From Actinacidiphila bryophytorum (GTDB lineage: Bacteria; Actinomycetota; Actinomycetes; Streptomycetales; Streptomycetaceae), in assembly GCF_016916835.1 (NCBI RefSeq), contig NZ_JAFFIX010000029.1, forward strand, positions 1 through 64,000: DNA of 64,000 nucleotides. The letters run 5' to 3'. Position numbers and translations under genes: made by a program. The notes under the pieces were generated by a model that did no database searches, had not been told where the DNA came from, and saw nothing but the letters and a program-made list of their open reading frames with translations. Below, in pieces: positions 52,182-61,421 of this stretch (its first letter is position 1; each line of letters starts with the position of its first letter).

Positions 52182-53204
52182 TTACGGGTCGGAGCCGTCA
52201 GTTTGGGGGAACTCCTCGCGATCCGGCGCGGCGCGGTGCAACGCCGCGAGCATGGCCGCCACTGCCGCGGTGACCGGGGTGGTGTGGGTCTTGCGTTCCG
52301 CCCAGCGCCAGTCGCCGTCCGGGTTGACCTCCAGGAAGACCGGTGTGCCTGCGCAGAGCAGGAAATCGAAGGCGCCGAAGTGGAGCGACATCGCTGTGGC
52401 CAGGCGGGTGGTGGCCTCGGCCACCGACGGGGGCGGGGGCACGGCGCTGACGCCCACCGTGTCGGGCGCCAGCCACAGTGCGGCCGCCGAGCCCTTGTCG
52501 ATGCGGAACGCGTAGAGCTGCCCGGCGACGTAATAGACCCTCAGCTCCGCCTCGTGCTCTACGTACTCCTGGACGACGACCGGTGGCCCCAGGCCGGCGG
52601 ACAGCGTGTGCTGTTCGACGACGACGGGAAACACCCCGCGCGGCCGGCCGGGTTCCGGCTCGACGAAGTGCCGGTGCACGGCCTTGACCACCAGCCGCCG
52701 GCAGCCGAATTCCGCGAAGGCGCGGTACGGGTCGGTGGTCACCAGCGTGCGCGGCACCGCCACCCCGTGCCGCCGGGCGAGCTCCAGCTGGGCCAGCGGC
52801 GCCGGCGCGGAGGCAGGCAGGCTCGTCCCGGAGACTCCGGCCAGCGAGACCGCCGCCGCCTGCCAGGACTCCCGCAGGAACGCGATCCGCGCAGGGTCCC
52901 CCGTGCCCTCGATCGCGGCGGGAGCGAAGTGCCTGGTCCAGGTCACGGTCGGCGTCAGCCAGCGCCCGTGCAGCCGGGCCGCACGCCGCTGCGGATCCAC
53001 CGTGATTCCGGTGTCCGCGAGTTCGTCGGCGTTCAACCGTGCGGTCCGGATCCCCGCGCCGGCGAGCAGGCGCTGTACCGCGTCGAGATCCGCGTCGCAG
53101 GCCCGGCTGAGCAGTACGACGGCGGGCTCGGTCCGTGGCCGTACGTCAAGGGTGTGGTCGGGGGATGTGAGCTGGGAGAGGAAGTCCTGGTGGCCGTCAG
53201 CCAT
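52182..53204 (-). CDS. ATP-grasp ligase of the ribosomal-peptide-maturase type
   Basis: A 340-residue ATP-grasp protein. The N-terminal 130 residues form a pre-ATP-grasp domain (VVLLSRACDADLDAVQRLL, LHGRWLTPTVTWTRHF). The ATP-binding part follows (RRLVVKAVHRHF, VVVQEYVEHEAELRVYYVAGQLYAFRI), then the acidic motif VFLEVNPDGDWRWAE. The last resembles the EINPNGQWxWxE motif of microviridin/graspetide peptide ligases, which cross-link Ser/Thr or Lys to Asp/Glu in a peptide. The precursor at 63.7 kb has Thr, Ser, Asp and Glu in its core. It is the last gene of the region C operon, with a terminator downstream. Confidence 0.8.
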   Translation of the reverse strand: MADGHQDFLSQLTSPDHTLDVRPRTEPAVVLLSRACDADLDAVQRLLAGAGIRTARLNADELADTGITVDPQRRAARLHGRWLTPTVTWTRHFAPAAIEGTGDPARIAFLRESWQAAAVSLAGVSGTSLPASAPAPLAQLELARRHGVAVPRTLVTTDPYRAFAEFGCRRLVVKAVHRHFVEPEPGRPRGVFPVVVEQHTLSAGLGPPVVVQEYVEHEAELRVYYVAGQLYAFRIDKGSAAALWLAPDTVGVSAVPPPPSVAEATTRLATAMSLHFGAFDFLLCAGTPVFLEVNPDGDWRWAERKTHTTPVTAAVAAMLAALHRAAPDREEFPQTDGSDP

Positions 53205-53859
53205 CGCCGTCGGCGGGCACGTCAGCGGGCACGTCGGCGAGCAGGTCGTCGGCCATCGTCAGCAGCCGGGTGACCGTGGCGCTCACCTTCTCGTCGGCCC
53301 GCGGCAGCCGCTGCGCGACCCGTTGCAGCAGGGGTGACAGATCGGGCCCGGTCTTCGGCGCGGCGGCTTGCTCCGCCTCGCTCTTGCGGAGCTGGACGAT
53401 CAGGTCCAGGACGGTGGCCATCTCGATCGCGAGCAGGCCGAGGGAGGCCATGTCCCCGAGGTCGGAGCGCGGGCGGCTGTCCCGGTCGAGTACCTCCAGC
53501 ACTCCGATGCAGTCGCCGTCGCAGATCAGTGGCGCGGCCATGATGCTGCGCGGCACATAGCCGGTGGATTCCGCCGCGTCGCGGGCGAACTGGGGGTTGT
53601 CCGTGACGTCGTCCACCACCAGCGGCTGCCCGGACACCATCGCCCACCCGGCGATCCCCGTACCGCCGGGGAAACGTGAGCCCAGCAGATGGCGCTCGCC
53701 CTCGCCTGCCACAGCCTCGAAGACCAGGTCCCCGTTGCTGGGGTCCACCAGCATCACGGAGGTGGCCGCCGCGCCGAAGACGCTGCGGGCGACTTCCACG
53801 ATGGACTGCAGCAGTCTGCGCTGCGGGATACCCGCGCTTTCCAGCACATCAGTCGACAC
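53197..53859 (-). CDS. GAF-domain protein
   Basis: A protein of about 220 residues with one GAF sensor domain (about 10-165: LLQSIVEVARSVFGAAATSVMLVD, GTGIAGWAMVSGQPLVVDDV, MAAPLICDGDCIGVLEVLDR) and a helical C-terminus. No output domain is attached. GAF domains bind small ligands or cyclic nucleotides, and a cyclase-domain protein is encoded two genes upstream. The GTG at 53859 has GGAGG at good spacing and is preferred; an ATG at 53877 would add six residues. It overlaps the protease stop and the ATP-grasp start. Confidence 0.75.
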   Translation of the reverse strand: MSTDVLESAGIPQRRLLQSIVEVARSVFGAAATSVMLVDPSNGDLVFEAVAGEGERHLLGSRFPGGTGIAGWAMVSGQPLVVDDVTDNPQFARDAAESTGYVPRSIMAAPLICDGDCIGVLEVLDRDSRPRSDLGDMASLGLLAIEMATVLDLIVQLRKSEAEQAAAPKTGPDLSPLLQRVAQRLPRADEKVSATVTRLLTMADDLLADVPADVPADGDG

Positions 53860-54733
53860 GCGCGCCTCCATCTCCATCGGGTACGGCTACGTTCTCGGCG
53901 GCCAGGTAGAGGACGGACTTCAGCTGGAACGGGGTGAGCCAGCGGTGTTTGCTGAGGATCAGCGCGCAGATGCCCGCGATGTGCGGGGTCGCGAAGCTGT
54001 TCCCTGTGGTGAGGATCCGCCGGCCGCCGAGTCCTGCGACCGGCACCCGGACGCCGCGGGCGTAGAACTCGACCGGTGGCGCGGGGTTGTAGTAGTAGGT
54101 CATCGGGTCGGGGTTGTCGTGGCTGGCGACGGAGATGACCGAGGGGAAGCGCCACGGGTAGCTGTGGACGGGCATGTTGTGGGCGGATGCGACGATCACA
54201 CAGCGCCGGAAGTAGGCGGAGTCGGCGAGGTCGCGCAGGGCGGCGCGGAAGTCGGTGCGGGTGGTCGACAGGCTCATGTTGATGACGTCGAAGCCCTGCT
54301 CGACGGCCCAGCCGAGCCCGGTCAGCAGGGCGGCGCCGCTGCCGGTCTTGCCGCTGGACAGCACGCGTGCCGAGGTGAGCAGGGCGGCGGGGGCCAAGGA
54401 ACGGATCACGCTCGCGCAGGCTGTGCCGTGCCCCGCGTTGTCCACCGGGTCTGTCGGTACGACCTGGAGGCCGCCGTCCTCGTCGGCGATCACGTCGACG
54501 GCGCCGTCCAGGCCGCCGACCAGGGGGTGATCGGCCTCGACGCCGCTGTCGAGCAGGCACACCCGGATCCCGGAGCCGTCCGCGCCGCCCCAGGCCCACT
54601 CGGGGGTGACCGTCCCGAGGGGGCTGACGTCGAAGCGTTCCTCCGGCATCGCGGAGGCGGGCATGCTCCATGCCGGGACGCCCGGGAAGTGATCGCGCGG
54701 CGGCCTGCGCCACGGTGTGCCGGTGTCAGTCAA
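53849..54733 (-). CDS. Subtilisin-family (S8) serine protease without signal peptide
   Basis: A 294-residue S8 peptidase with the full triad: Asp62 in CLLDSGVEADHP, His102 in NAGHGTACAS and Ser246 in TGNSFATPHIAG, plus the oxyanion Asn186. There is no signal peptide or propeptide, so it should act in the cytoplasm. Inside a peptide-biosynthesis operon the obvious role is removing the leader from the modified precursor. The start is a TTG (54733) after AAGGAGG, overlapping the cyclase-domain gene stop by eight bases. Confidence 0.83.
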   Translation of the reverse strand: MTDTGTPWRRPPRDHFPGVPAWSMPASAMPEERFDVSPLGTVTPEWAWGGADGSGIRVCLLDSGVEADHPLVGGLDGAVDVIADEDGGLQVVPTDPVDNAGHGTACASVIRSLAPAALLTSARVLSSGKTGSGAALLTGLGWAVEQGFDVINMSLSTTRTDFRAALRDLADSAYFRRCVIVASAHNMPVHSYPWRFPSVISVASHDNPDPMTYYYNPAPPVEFYARGVRVPVAGLGGRRILTTGNSFATPHIAGICALILSKHRWLTPFQLKSVLYLAAENVAVPDGDGGARVD

Positions 54734-57700
54734 CGGTGCCTCCTTCCTTCCTGGCGGTGAGCCAGTCCCGCACCCGGGCCGCCGGCAGTGCGGCGCCCTT
54801 CGCCTCGAACTTCCCGAGCGCGGTGGCCGCTTCCTCGGTCGCCCGGCCGGTCGCGCCGGCGGCGTGGAGGACGACCGCCAGGTCGAAGAAGGTCTCACCG
54901 GCCAGGGTGAGGTCGTCCGAGCGGGCGGCGAGGACGCAGGCGGCGGTGGCTTCGGCGAGGGCGTCGTCGTGGGCGCCCCGGGCGGAGGCGATCCGGGCGC
55001 GCAGCGCGGCGGAGGCGATCCGTGTGCGGGGACTTGGGGCGACGTCGTTGCTGCCCGTCCCCTCCGTGCTCCCGGAGCCCGCCTGGCCGAGGGCGCTCGC
55101 CGCGGCGGCGAGCTTGCCCTGGGCGAAGAGTTCCCTGGCTATCGCGATCTCCGTGCCCCGGGTGTCTGGGGCCTTTTCCGCGGAGCGGAGCACGTCCAGG
55201 CTCTGCCGGTAGCGGGCCTCCGCCACCTCGTGCTCGCCGGCGAGCGACTCCACGTAGCCGGAGGCGTCCAGCACCACCGCGTCGGCCAGGTCGAGATGGA
55301 CGTCCCGTGCGTACGTGAGGGCCTCGGCCAGTGTGCTCCTGGCCCCGGTGACGTCCCCGCCGAGTGCCTGCAGCCGCGCCCGCGTCACCAAGACGGGCAT
55401 CAGCAGCACCCGCGCGGCTGCGAACCGTTCGCAGAGCTGGGTGCACAGTTCGAGTCCCGTGGCGACGGGTGTCGGCGACCACTGGGCCAGCTCGCAGCGG
55501 GCGCACAGCAGCAGGTCCTGCTGGTAGCCGTCGTTCAGTGCCCGCGCCCGGTCCAGTCCGCGGCCGATCAGCCTCTCCGCCGAGGCCGCGCGCTCCGCGG
55601 TGAGTTCGACGTGGGCCTGGAGCTGGTACAGCCGGCACCAGCTGAGGTCGTCCCCCGGGTCGAGCTCCGCGGCGATCTGCGCCGTCTGGTCCGCCACCAC
55701 CGCGGGCGGGGTGAGGCCGAGCCGCAGCGTGACGATCCCGTGCTGGATCGCCCGGGTGGCCGCGGCGGCGGGGTCGTCCGGCTGGGCGGCCTCCGCTGCG
55801 GCGAGGGCGCTGTGGCAGCGCTGCTCGTCCTGGAGCCAGATGCCGGCGTCGCAGATGTTCAGGGCCAGCGGGGTGTGCCGGCGGTCACCGGGGGGCAGCA
55901 ACTCGCGGCCGCGTTCGAGTAGTTGGATCGCCGCCGGCAGGTCCTTGCGGGCGAGCGCGCTCATCCCTTCGCGGATCAGCGTGTCCGCGGCGACCCCGGC
56001 GAGGCGCGGCAGACTCCGGTCGCCCGGCCGCAGCTGCCAGCTCAGTTCCCGGCTCGCCTCGACATGGACCGCCACCGCCATCGCGTCCGGCGGCCGCTCG
56101 TCGGCGAGCTGGTCGGCCAGGAAGCCGTGCCACTGCTCGCGGCGGCTCTTGGGAATGAACTCGTACGCCGTGTCGCGCAGCAGGGTCTGCGTGAACCGGA
56201 AGGTCCCGGCCGACCCGCGTTCGAAGATCCGCCGCCGGGTGAGCCGCGCCACGTAGCCGTCGGTCGCCGCGTCCCCGATCCCGTCCGTGCCGGCCATCGC
56301 CCGGAGCAGCTCCGGGGTGAACTCGCGGCCGATCACGCCGGCCATCTCCAGCAGGGTGCGCTCGGTGCCGGGCAGCTGGTCCAGCCGTGCTCCCAGCATC
56401 GCCTGGGTGGTGGGCGGGATGTGGGTACTGGGGCCGGTCTCGGCGAAGACGTCCAGGAGTTGCTCGGCGAAGAGCGGGTTGCCGTCGCAGAGGGCGGTGA
56501 CCCGGCGCAGGAGGTCGTCCGGTCGGTCGCCGGGGTACGGATCGCTGCGCGGCGCCAGCCGGCCGACCAGCTCGGCCGTCTGCTCGTCCGTCAGCGGGCC
56601 GAGTTCCAGCGTCGCGGCCCGCGGGTTCCTGGCGCCCCAGGAACCGCGGAGGTCGAGCAGCTCGTGGCGGGCCACGCAGAGCAGCAGGACCGGGACGTCC
56701 TGCAGCCAGGTCGCGATGTCGTCGATGAGGTCGAGGAGGGTGGGCTCGGCCCAGTGGAGGTCCTCCCAGATCATGATCACGGGCCGCTCGCGGCCGAGGA
56801 CCTCCAGGAGGTGCCGGACCGCGCAGGCGATGTCCTCGACGCCGACGTGGCCGGGCCGGCCGTCCTGGCCTGTGCTGTTGCCGTCTGCGCCGTCCCGGCC
56901 GAGGACCGCCCCGAGGGCGCGCACCACCAGGCTCTGCGCCGTCCCGCGGCCGCCGCCGGAATCGGCCTCCACCAGCCGGACCAGCTGCGGCCATCCCCCG
57001 GGAAGGGACCGGAGCATCTCGGCCAGCGGCTGGTACGTGATGCCCCTCCCGTACGGCGAGCAGTGCCCGGTGAGTACGGTCGCCGCACCTTGCGGCATGT
57101 CGGCGAGGAACTGCCGTACGAGCCGCGACTTGCCGATCCCGGGTTCGCCGAGGACCGTCGCGAGGCACACCTGCCTGTGCTGCCGGACCTGCCGGAACCC
57201 GTGCTCCAGCTCTTCCCGCTCGTCGTCGCGGCCGATGAACGGGGCGTCCGGCAGGGGGTTGTCCTCGGCGGGCGACCGGTCGGTGATCCGCCAGGCCGGC
57301 ACCGCGTGGGCTTTGCCTTTCAGCCGCAGCGGCGCGACCGGTTCGACGCCGATGCGGCCCCGTACCACCGCCGCGGTGTCGGCGCAGAGCAGCACCTCGC
57401 CCGGCCGGGCAGCCGTCTGCAGCCTGCTGGCGGTGTTCACCGAGTCCCCGATCACCCGGAAGTCGTCGCCGACGGTCGAGACCACCACGACGTCGCCCGT
57501 GCAGATCCCGGCCCGCGCCTGGAGCCGCACCCCGTAGTCGGCGCTGAGTTCCGCGCTGAGCCCTTCGAGCGCCGCGAGGGCTTCGGTGGCCGCCCGCGCC
57601 GCGCGCAGCGTGTCGTCCTCGTGTGCCACGGTGGCGCCGAAGGCGGCGAGGATCGCGTCGCCGATGAACTTCTCCACCGCCCCGCCGTGTTCTGCGATGC

Positions 57701-57917
57701 ACGCTCCGCAGCTGGCGAAGTACCGGTCCATGACCTGCCGCAGCGGCTCGGGGTCCAGCCGCTCCGCCAGAGCCGTCGAGCCGACGAGGTCCATGAAGAG
57801 CATGGACACCCGTTTACGGGTCTCCCGCCGCGGCGCGTCAACGGCCAGCGGCGCCCCGCAGCCGGCGCAGAAGCGGTCGGAGTCGGCAGCGGTGCGCCCG
57901 CAGGCGGCGCAGTTCAC
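54726..57917 (-). CDS. Adenylate-cyclase-domain/AAA-ATPase/TPR signalling protein
   Basis: A 1063-residue protein. In order: an N-terminal zinc ribbon (CAACG...CAGCG, residues 3-22), a class III adenylate/guanylate cyclase domain (about 35-210: MLFMDLVGSTALAERL, FIGDAILAAFG, DSVNTASRLQ), an AAA/STAND ATPase (Walker A GEPGIGKSRL, Walker B region PVIMIWEDLHWAEP) and a long helical TPR-like half (about 560-1063). No DNA-binding domain is seen. Relatives are usually signalling proteins that may make cAMP and respond to a bound ligand. The GTG at 57917 overlaps the MFS stop (GTGA), so it belongs to the RiPP operon, an unusual place for such a protein. Confidence 0.82.
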   Translation of the reverse strand: MNCAACGRTAADSDRFCAGCGAPLAVDAPRRETRKRVSMLFMDLVGSTALAERLDPEPLRQVMDRYFASCGACIAEHGGAVEKFIGDAILAAFGATVAHEDDTLRAARAATEALAALEGLSAELSADYGVRLQARAGICTGDVVVVSTVGDDFRVIGDSVNTASRLQTAARPGEVLLCADTAAVVRGRIGVEPVAPLRLKGKAHAVPAWRITDRSPAEDNPLPDAPFIGRDDEREELEHGFRQVRQHRQVCLATVLGEPGIGKSRLVRQFLADMPQGAATVLTGHCSPYGRGITYQPLAEMLRSLPGGWPQLVRLVEADSGGGRGTAQSLVVRALGAVLGRDGADGNSTGQDGRPGHVGVEDIACAVRHLLEVLGRERPVIMIWEDLHWAEPTLLDLIDDIATWLQDVPVLLLCVARHELLDLRGSWGARNPRAATLELGPLTDEQTAELVGRLAPRSDPYPGDRPDDLLRRVTALCDGNPLFAEQLLDVFAETGPSTHIPPTTQAMLGARLDQLPGTERTLLEMAGVIGREFTPELLRAMAGTDGIGDAATDGYVARLTRRRIFERGSAGTFRFTQTLLRDTAYEFIPKSRREQWHGFLADQLADERPPDAMAVAVHVEASRELSWQLRPGDRSLPRLAGVAADTLIREGMSALARKDLPAAIQLLERGRELLPPGDRRHTPLALNICDAGIWLQDEQRCHSALAAAEAAQPDDPAAAATRAIQHGIVTLRLGLTPPAVVADQTAQIAAELDPGDDLSWCRLYQLQAHVELTAERAASAERLIGRGLDRARALNDGYQQDLLLCARCELAQWSPTPVATGLELCTQLCERFAAARVLLMPVLVTRARLQALGGDVTGARSTLAEALTYARDVHLDLADAVVLDASGYVESLAGEHEVAEARYRQSLDVLRSAEKAPDTRGTEIAIARELFAQGKLAAAASALGQAGSGSTEGTGSNDVAPSPRTRIASAALRARIASARGAHDDALAEATAACVLAARSDDLTLAGETFFDLAVVLHAAGATGRATEEAATALGKFEAKGAALPAARVRDWLTARKEGGTVD

Positions 57918-59314
57918 GGGCCGGCCTTCACGGCCGGCACCGGGTCGGGCGTCGGGGCCGGTGCGGCCTCGGTGTCGGGGAGGGCGATCCGGGCGTAGAC
58001 GCCGGCGGCCACGACGAGCACGCCGGCCCCCGCGATGATGGTGTCGACGGGGGTGAAGTGCATGCCCGCGACCGTGCGGCCGAAGTGCGGGAGTCCGCCG
58101 CCGGCCAGCCAGCCCGACAGGGCCGCGGCCAGCAGCGAGGACAGCCGGGTCAGCGGGTAGAACACGGCGACGACGCGGCCGCGGAACTCCCGGGTGGTCG
58201 CCGCGAGGAGCAGCGGGGACATCGCGGTGTTCAGCGTGGTGAGCGGGATCGCGAAGGTCAGCATCAGGACGAGGCCGGCGACGACGTTGTCCTGCCGCGA
58301 GTAGACGAACAGCAGCGTGCCGGTGATCAGCAGGCCGATCCAGGTGGTGCGGCGGGCGCCGATCAGCTTCACCGCCCGGCCCGCGCACAGCGCACCGGCG
58401 ATGCCGCCGAAGCCCATGGCCATGCCGAAGTAGCCGAACTGCTCGGCGGAGCCGTGCAGGTTCCCTGTGACGAAGAAGACGTTCAGCGTGCTGAGGGCGC
58501 CCATCCCGAGCTGCCCGATGGCGGCCAGCACCAGCAGCGCGACCAGGAACCTGCTGCGGGCGAAGAAGCGCAGCCCGGCCCGGAACTCGGTCAGCAGGCC
58601 GGTACGCTTCCTGCCTTCCCCGGCTGCGAGGGCGGCAGGCTCCGCGGCCCCCGGCTCCTTCTCCGGTGCGGACGCGGCCGCCCGTTCCGGTACGGGTGCC
58701 GCCGGGATGTCCACCGAGCGGATCGCGATGTACGACACGAGGTACGACACCGCGTTGAGCAGCAGTGCCCACTCCAGCCCCACGCTGAAGAGCAGCGGCG
58801 CTGCCAGCGGCGGCCCTATGATCCACGCGGTCTGGGCCGTCGCCTGCGCGATGCCCGCCGCACGGGCCCGGTCGGCCTCCCCCGACACCATCTCCGCGAT
58901 GACCGAGAAGCGCGCCGGCGTGAAGAACTGCCCCGTCGAGTTGAGCACCAGCACCGACACGTAGATCAGCGTCAGCCACACGGCGACCGGCATCGCGTGG
59001 ACAGGCAGCAGCGACACCGCGGTCAGCATCGCCACGATCGTCCCGCGGAGCACCTCGGTGCCGAGCATGGTGGCGCGCTTGTTCCAGCGGTCGACGAAGA
59101 CGCCCGCGATGGGCCCGACGAACAGCATGGCGGCGCCGCCGGCCAGCAGCACCCCGCTGACCGCCTGCGGCGCCCAGGGTTCGCCCTTGGCCAGCACGGT
59201 GGCCACCCACAGCACCAGGGTCGTGCTGAACACCGCGTCGCCGACGGTCGACACGGCCTGCCCGAACCACAGCCGGGTGTAGTCGGGGCTGATCAGTGTC
59301 AGCCGCGCCCTCAT
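57914..59314 (-). CDS. MFS exporter of the RiPP operon
   Basis: A 466-residue MFS protein of the MFS_3/enterobactin-exporter-like group: YTRLWFGQAVSTVGDAVFSTTLVLW at the start, FVGPIAGVFVDRWNKRATML as motif A and about 12 membrane segments with a charged central loop (around 210-240). It probably exports the modified peptide and protects the producer. The ATG at 59314 overlaps the stop of the helical-protein gene (ATGA). Confidence 0.85.
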   Translation of the reverse strand: MRARLTLISPDYTRLWFGQAVSTVGDAVFSTTLVLWVATVLAKGEPWAPQAVSGVLLAGGAAMLFVGPIAGVFVDRWNKRATMLGTEVLRGTIVAMLTAVSLLPVHAMPVAVWLTLIYVSVLVLNSTGQFFTPARFSVIAEMVSGEADRARAAGIAQATAQTAWIIGPPLAAPLLFSVGLEWALLLNAVSYLVSYIAIRSVDIPAAPVPERAAASAPEKEPGAAEPAALAAGEGRKRTGLLTEFRAGLRFFARSRFLVALLVLAAIGQLGMGALSTLNVFFVTGNLHGSAEQFGYFGMAMGFGGIAGALCAGRAVKLIGARRTTWIGLLITGTLLFVYSRQDNVVAGLVLMLTFAIPLTTLNTAMSPLLLAATTREFRGRVVAVFYPLTRLSSLLAAALSGWLAGGGLPHFGRTVAGMHFTPVDTIIAGAGVLVVAAGVYARIALPDTEAAPAPTPDPVPAVKAGP

Positions 59315-60213
59315 CGGACATCCACAGTTACGGTCATCAGCGCCGTCACCAAGGTGGTGTGGTAGGCCTTCGCGAAGAAGAGGGGGCCGCAGGCGTCGTC
59401 CCGGTCGGCAGCCGTACGTCCGGGAAGTGCGCCGCTGGGCAGCTGGGCGCGGGCCAGACAGCGCACCGCTGCCGCGCCCACGGCGGTGTCGAGCGGCGTG
59501 CCGCCCAGGCAGTGCCGGGCGGTGACCAGCTCCGCGGCCAGGTCCCACCAGTCGTGCCGGACGCAGTGCTCCAACTGCCGGTCGAGCAGGTCCGCCGCGG
59601 CCGCCAGGGCGTCAGGGGTCAGACCGGGGGCGGTGCGGCCGAAGTCGCTGAGGTACGACGCGGAGTGGGTCAGCGCGTACGCCCGGGGGACCGTGACCGG
59701 GGGCTCCGGTGGACGGCCTTGGGGGGCGGCCGGCAGGGTGACCAGGACGTTCGCCTCGACGAGGTCCTCGTACGGCTCGATCGTGTGGCGGACCCCCGCC
59801 TTGTCCGCGTAGAAGCGCAGCTCCAGCCGTTGGTACGGCAGCCTCGCGCCCGGCGCCAGGTCCTCGGGTGCCGGCGGCGCACCGCCGGTCCAGGGGTCCA
59901 CCCCGTGCGGCGCCAGAGCGGCAGCCACCAGCCGGTAGACGGCGGCGGCCTCGGGCTCGGCGGTGAGGAGGCCAGGGAAGCCGGGATGCTGCCATATGGT
60001 GCGGAGCAGGGCGTTGGCCTTGTCCAGCCGGGCGTCCTGACCGTCCTGCCGGGACCAGCAGTGGCACAGCAGCGCCAGCTCCAGCGCGGCCTTCGCCCGG
60101 CCGAGGCCCGGGGTGCGGGCGTCCGCCCCGAACGGGTCGAAGTAGTCGAGGTTCTCGACCATCCACCCCAGGGTGCCCGCGGACAGCCCTTCCAGATCCG
60201 CCTCTACGCTCAC
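59311..60213 (-). CDS. Helical protein of unknown function, homologous to the C-terminus of the glycosyltransferase fusion
   Basis: A 300-residue, mostly helical protein. Its blocks recur in the same order in the C-terminal 300 residues of the protein at 61.4-63.5 kb: RAKAALELALLCHCWSRQ / KALLQLALLCRYWAK, RTIWQHPGFPGLLTAEPE / ESAWRSPAYAGLLTADPD, LPYQRLELRFYADKAG / TPYHQLSTRFFADLAG, AYALTHSASYLSDFG / AHTAFYLTDFG and LVTARHCLGGTP / LVLAQHCLGGDP. It may be a peptide-binding or modifying domain; from memory a Pfam domain of unknown function (DUF6895) covers such proteins, which should be checked. The GTG start overlaps the radical SAM stop (GTGA). Confidence 0.75.
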   Translation of the reverse strand: MSVEADLEGLSAGTLGWMVENLDYFDPFGADARTPGLGRAKAALELALLCHCWSRQDGQDARLDKANALLRTIWQHPGFPGLLTAEPEAAAVYRLVAAALAPHGVDPWTGGAPPAPEDLAPGARLPYQRLELRFYADKAGVRHTIEPYEDLVEANVLVTLPAAPQGRPPEPPVTVPRAYALTHSASYLSDFGRTAPGLTPDALAAAADLLDRQLEHCVRHDWWDLAAELVTARHCLGGTPLDTAVGAAAVRCLARAQLPSGALPGRTAADRDDACGPLFFAKAYHTTLVTALMTVTVDVR

Positions 60214-61421
60214 AGGCGCCCCGTCTCGTCGAGGTGGTCGAGCAGCGCCGCGTCGACGGCGTCACGGAACGCCGCGCGGGTCCGCTCGTTCTCGTTCTGC
60301 CGGTACAGGTCCTGGCAGCCGACCCAGCGCTCCCGGGTCACGGTGTCCGGCAGATAGCCCCCGGTCACGGTGCCGACCTCCCAGTCCGACCGTCCTGCGG
60401 TCTCCCAGCAGCTGGCCAGCGTGCCGTCGGCGCTGACCACCGCGCCGTACCGCCCGTCGCGATAACCGCAGGTGGCGCACGGTCGGCGGGCCTGCGGCCG
60501 GGACACCCGGAAGCCGAGTTCGAGCGCTCTGCGCTGCCAGCGGCCGAAGCGTGCCGACAGGTCGCCGGTGTAGAGCAGCTCGTTGGTGAAGCCGACGCCG
60601 ACGTCGCCGACCGGGGCGAAGTACAGCGTGCAGCGGGAGGCGTCGAGTTCCGCAGCGAGCCGGTCGGTCAGCGTGTCGATGCCGCCGAGCGTCTCCTGGG
60701 AGACGTTCACCCGCAGGGTCCAGGTGATCGCGGTGTCCTCGCCGGCCCGCGCGATGTTGCGGACGATGGCGTCGAACGTCCCGCCGCCCTCGGCGCGCCG
60801 GACGCGGATCCGGTCGTGGTCGGGACGGTCGCCGTCGAAGGTGACCTGGACGTGATCGAGCCCCAACTCCGCGAGCTGTCCTGCCAGCTGCGGGGTGAGC
60901 AGCGTCGCGTTGGAGATCATCCAGGCGGAGGTGGGGCCGAGGGTGTCGGCGGCCCGGCGCAGCAGTTCCAGGCAGCCGCGCGGGTTGAGCAGCGGTTCGC
61001 CGCCGAAGAGCATGATCCGCAGCTTCTCCAGTCCGGCCGCGGCCATCTGCCGCTCGGCGAAGCCGAGGATCGACGTGATGGTCGGGGTGGTCAGCCGCGC
61101 CCGGGCGATCCGCGGTGGGCGGCTGCCGCGGTCGGCGTCCGCGTCCTGGCCGGTGTTCTGGAAGCAGTATCCGCAGCCGAGGTTGCACTGGGTGCTGGTC
61201 AGCACGGTGAGGGAGTAGGTGCGCGGCAGCGGGGCGCTGCCGAGCAGCCCGCGCTCGCGCAACTGCCGCTCGGTGTCCGGCCGCAGTGTGCCGCCGGCCG
61301 TCAGATGCCCGTCGCGGAGCCGGGCGACGGCGCCGTTCGGGGCGAGGAACCACCAGTTGCGGCTGCCGCGGAGGATGCGGGCGCCGCCGGTCTGTACGGG
61401 GACGGTCTCGACCGTGGTCAC
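60210..61421 (-). CDS. Radical SAM/SPASM peptide-modifying enzyme
   Basis: A 403-residue radical SAM enzyme. The iron-sulfur motif is CNLGCGYC (Cys79, Cys83, Cys86), followed by FGGEPLLNP, MISNATLLT and VTFDGDRPDHD of the barrel. The C-terminal SPASM-type region has Cys315, Cys318, Cys338 and Cys369, able to hold auxiliary clusters. The N-terminal 65 residues resemble those of peptide maturases that recognise a leader. Expected chemistry is a thioether or carbon-carbon cross-link in the precursor, which has one Cys and one Trp side by side. The GTG at 61421 overlaps the glycosyltransferase stop (GTGA). Confidence 0.88.
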   Translation of the reverse strand: MTTVETVPVQTGGARILRGSRNWWFLAPNGAVARLRDGHLTAGGTLRPDTERQLRERGLLGSAPLPRTYSLTVLTSTQCNLGCGYCFQNTGQDADADRGSRPPRIARARLTTPTITSILGFAERQMAAAGLEKLRIMLFGGEPLLNPRGCLELLRRAADTLGPTSAWMISNATLLTPQLAGQLAELGLDHVQVTFDGDRPDHDRIRVRRAEGGGTFDAIVRNIARAGEDTAITWTLRVNVSQETLGGIDTLTDRLAAELDASRCTLYFAPVGDVGVGFTNELLYTGDLSARFGRWQRRALELGFRVSRPQARRPCATCGYRDGRYGAVVSADGTLASCWETAGRSDWEVGTVTGGYLPDTVTRERWVGCQDLYRQNENERTRAAFRDAVDAALLDHLDETGRL

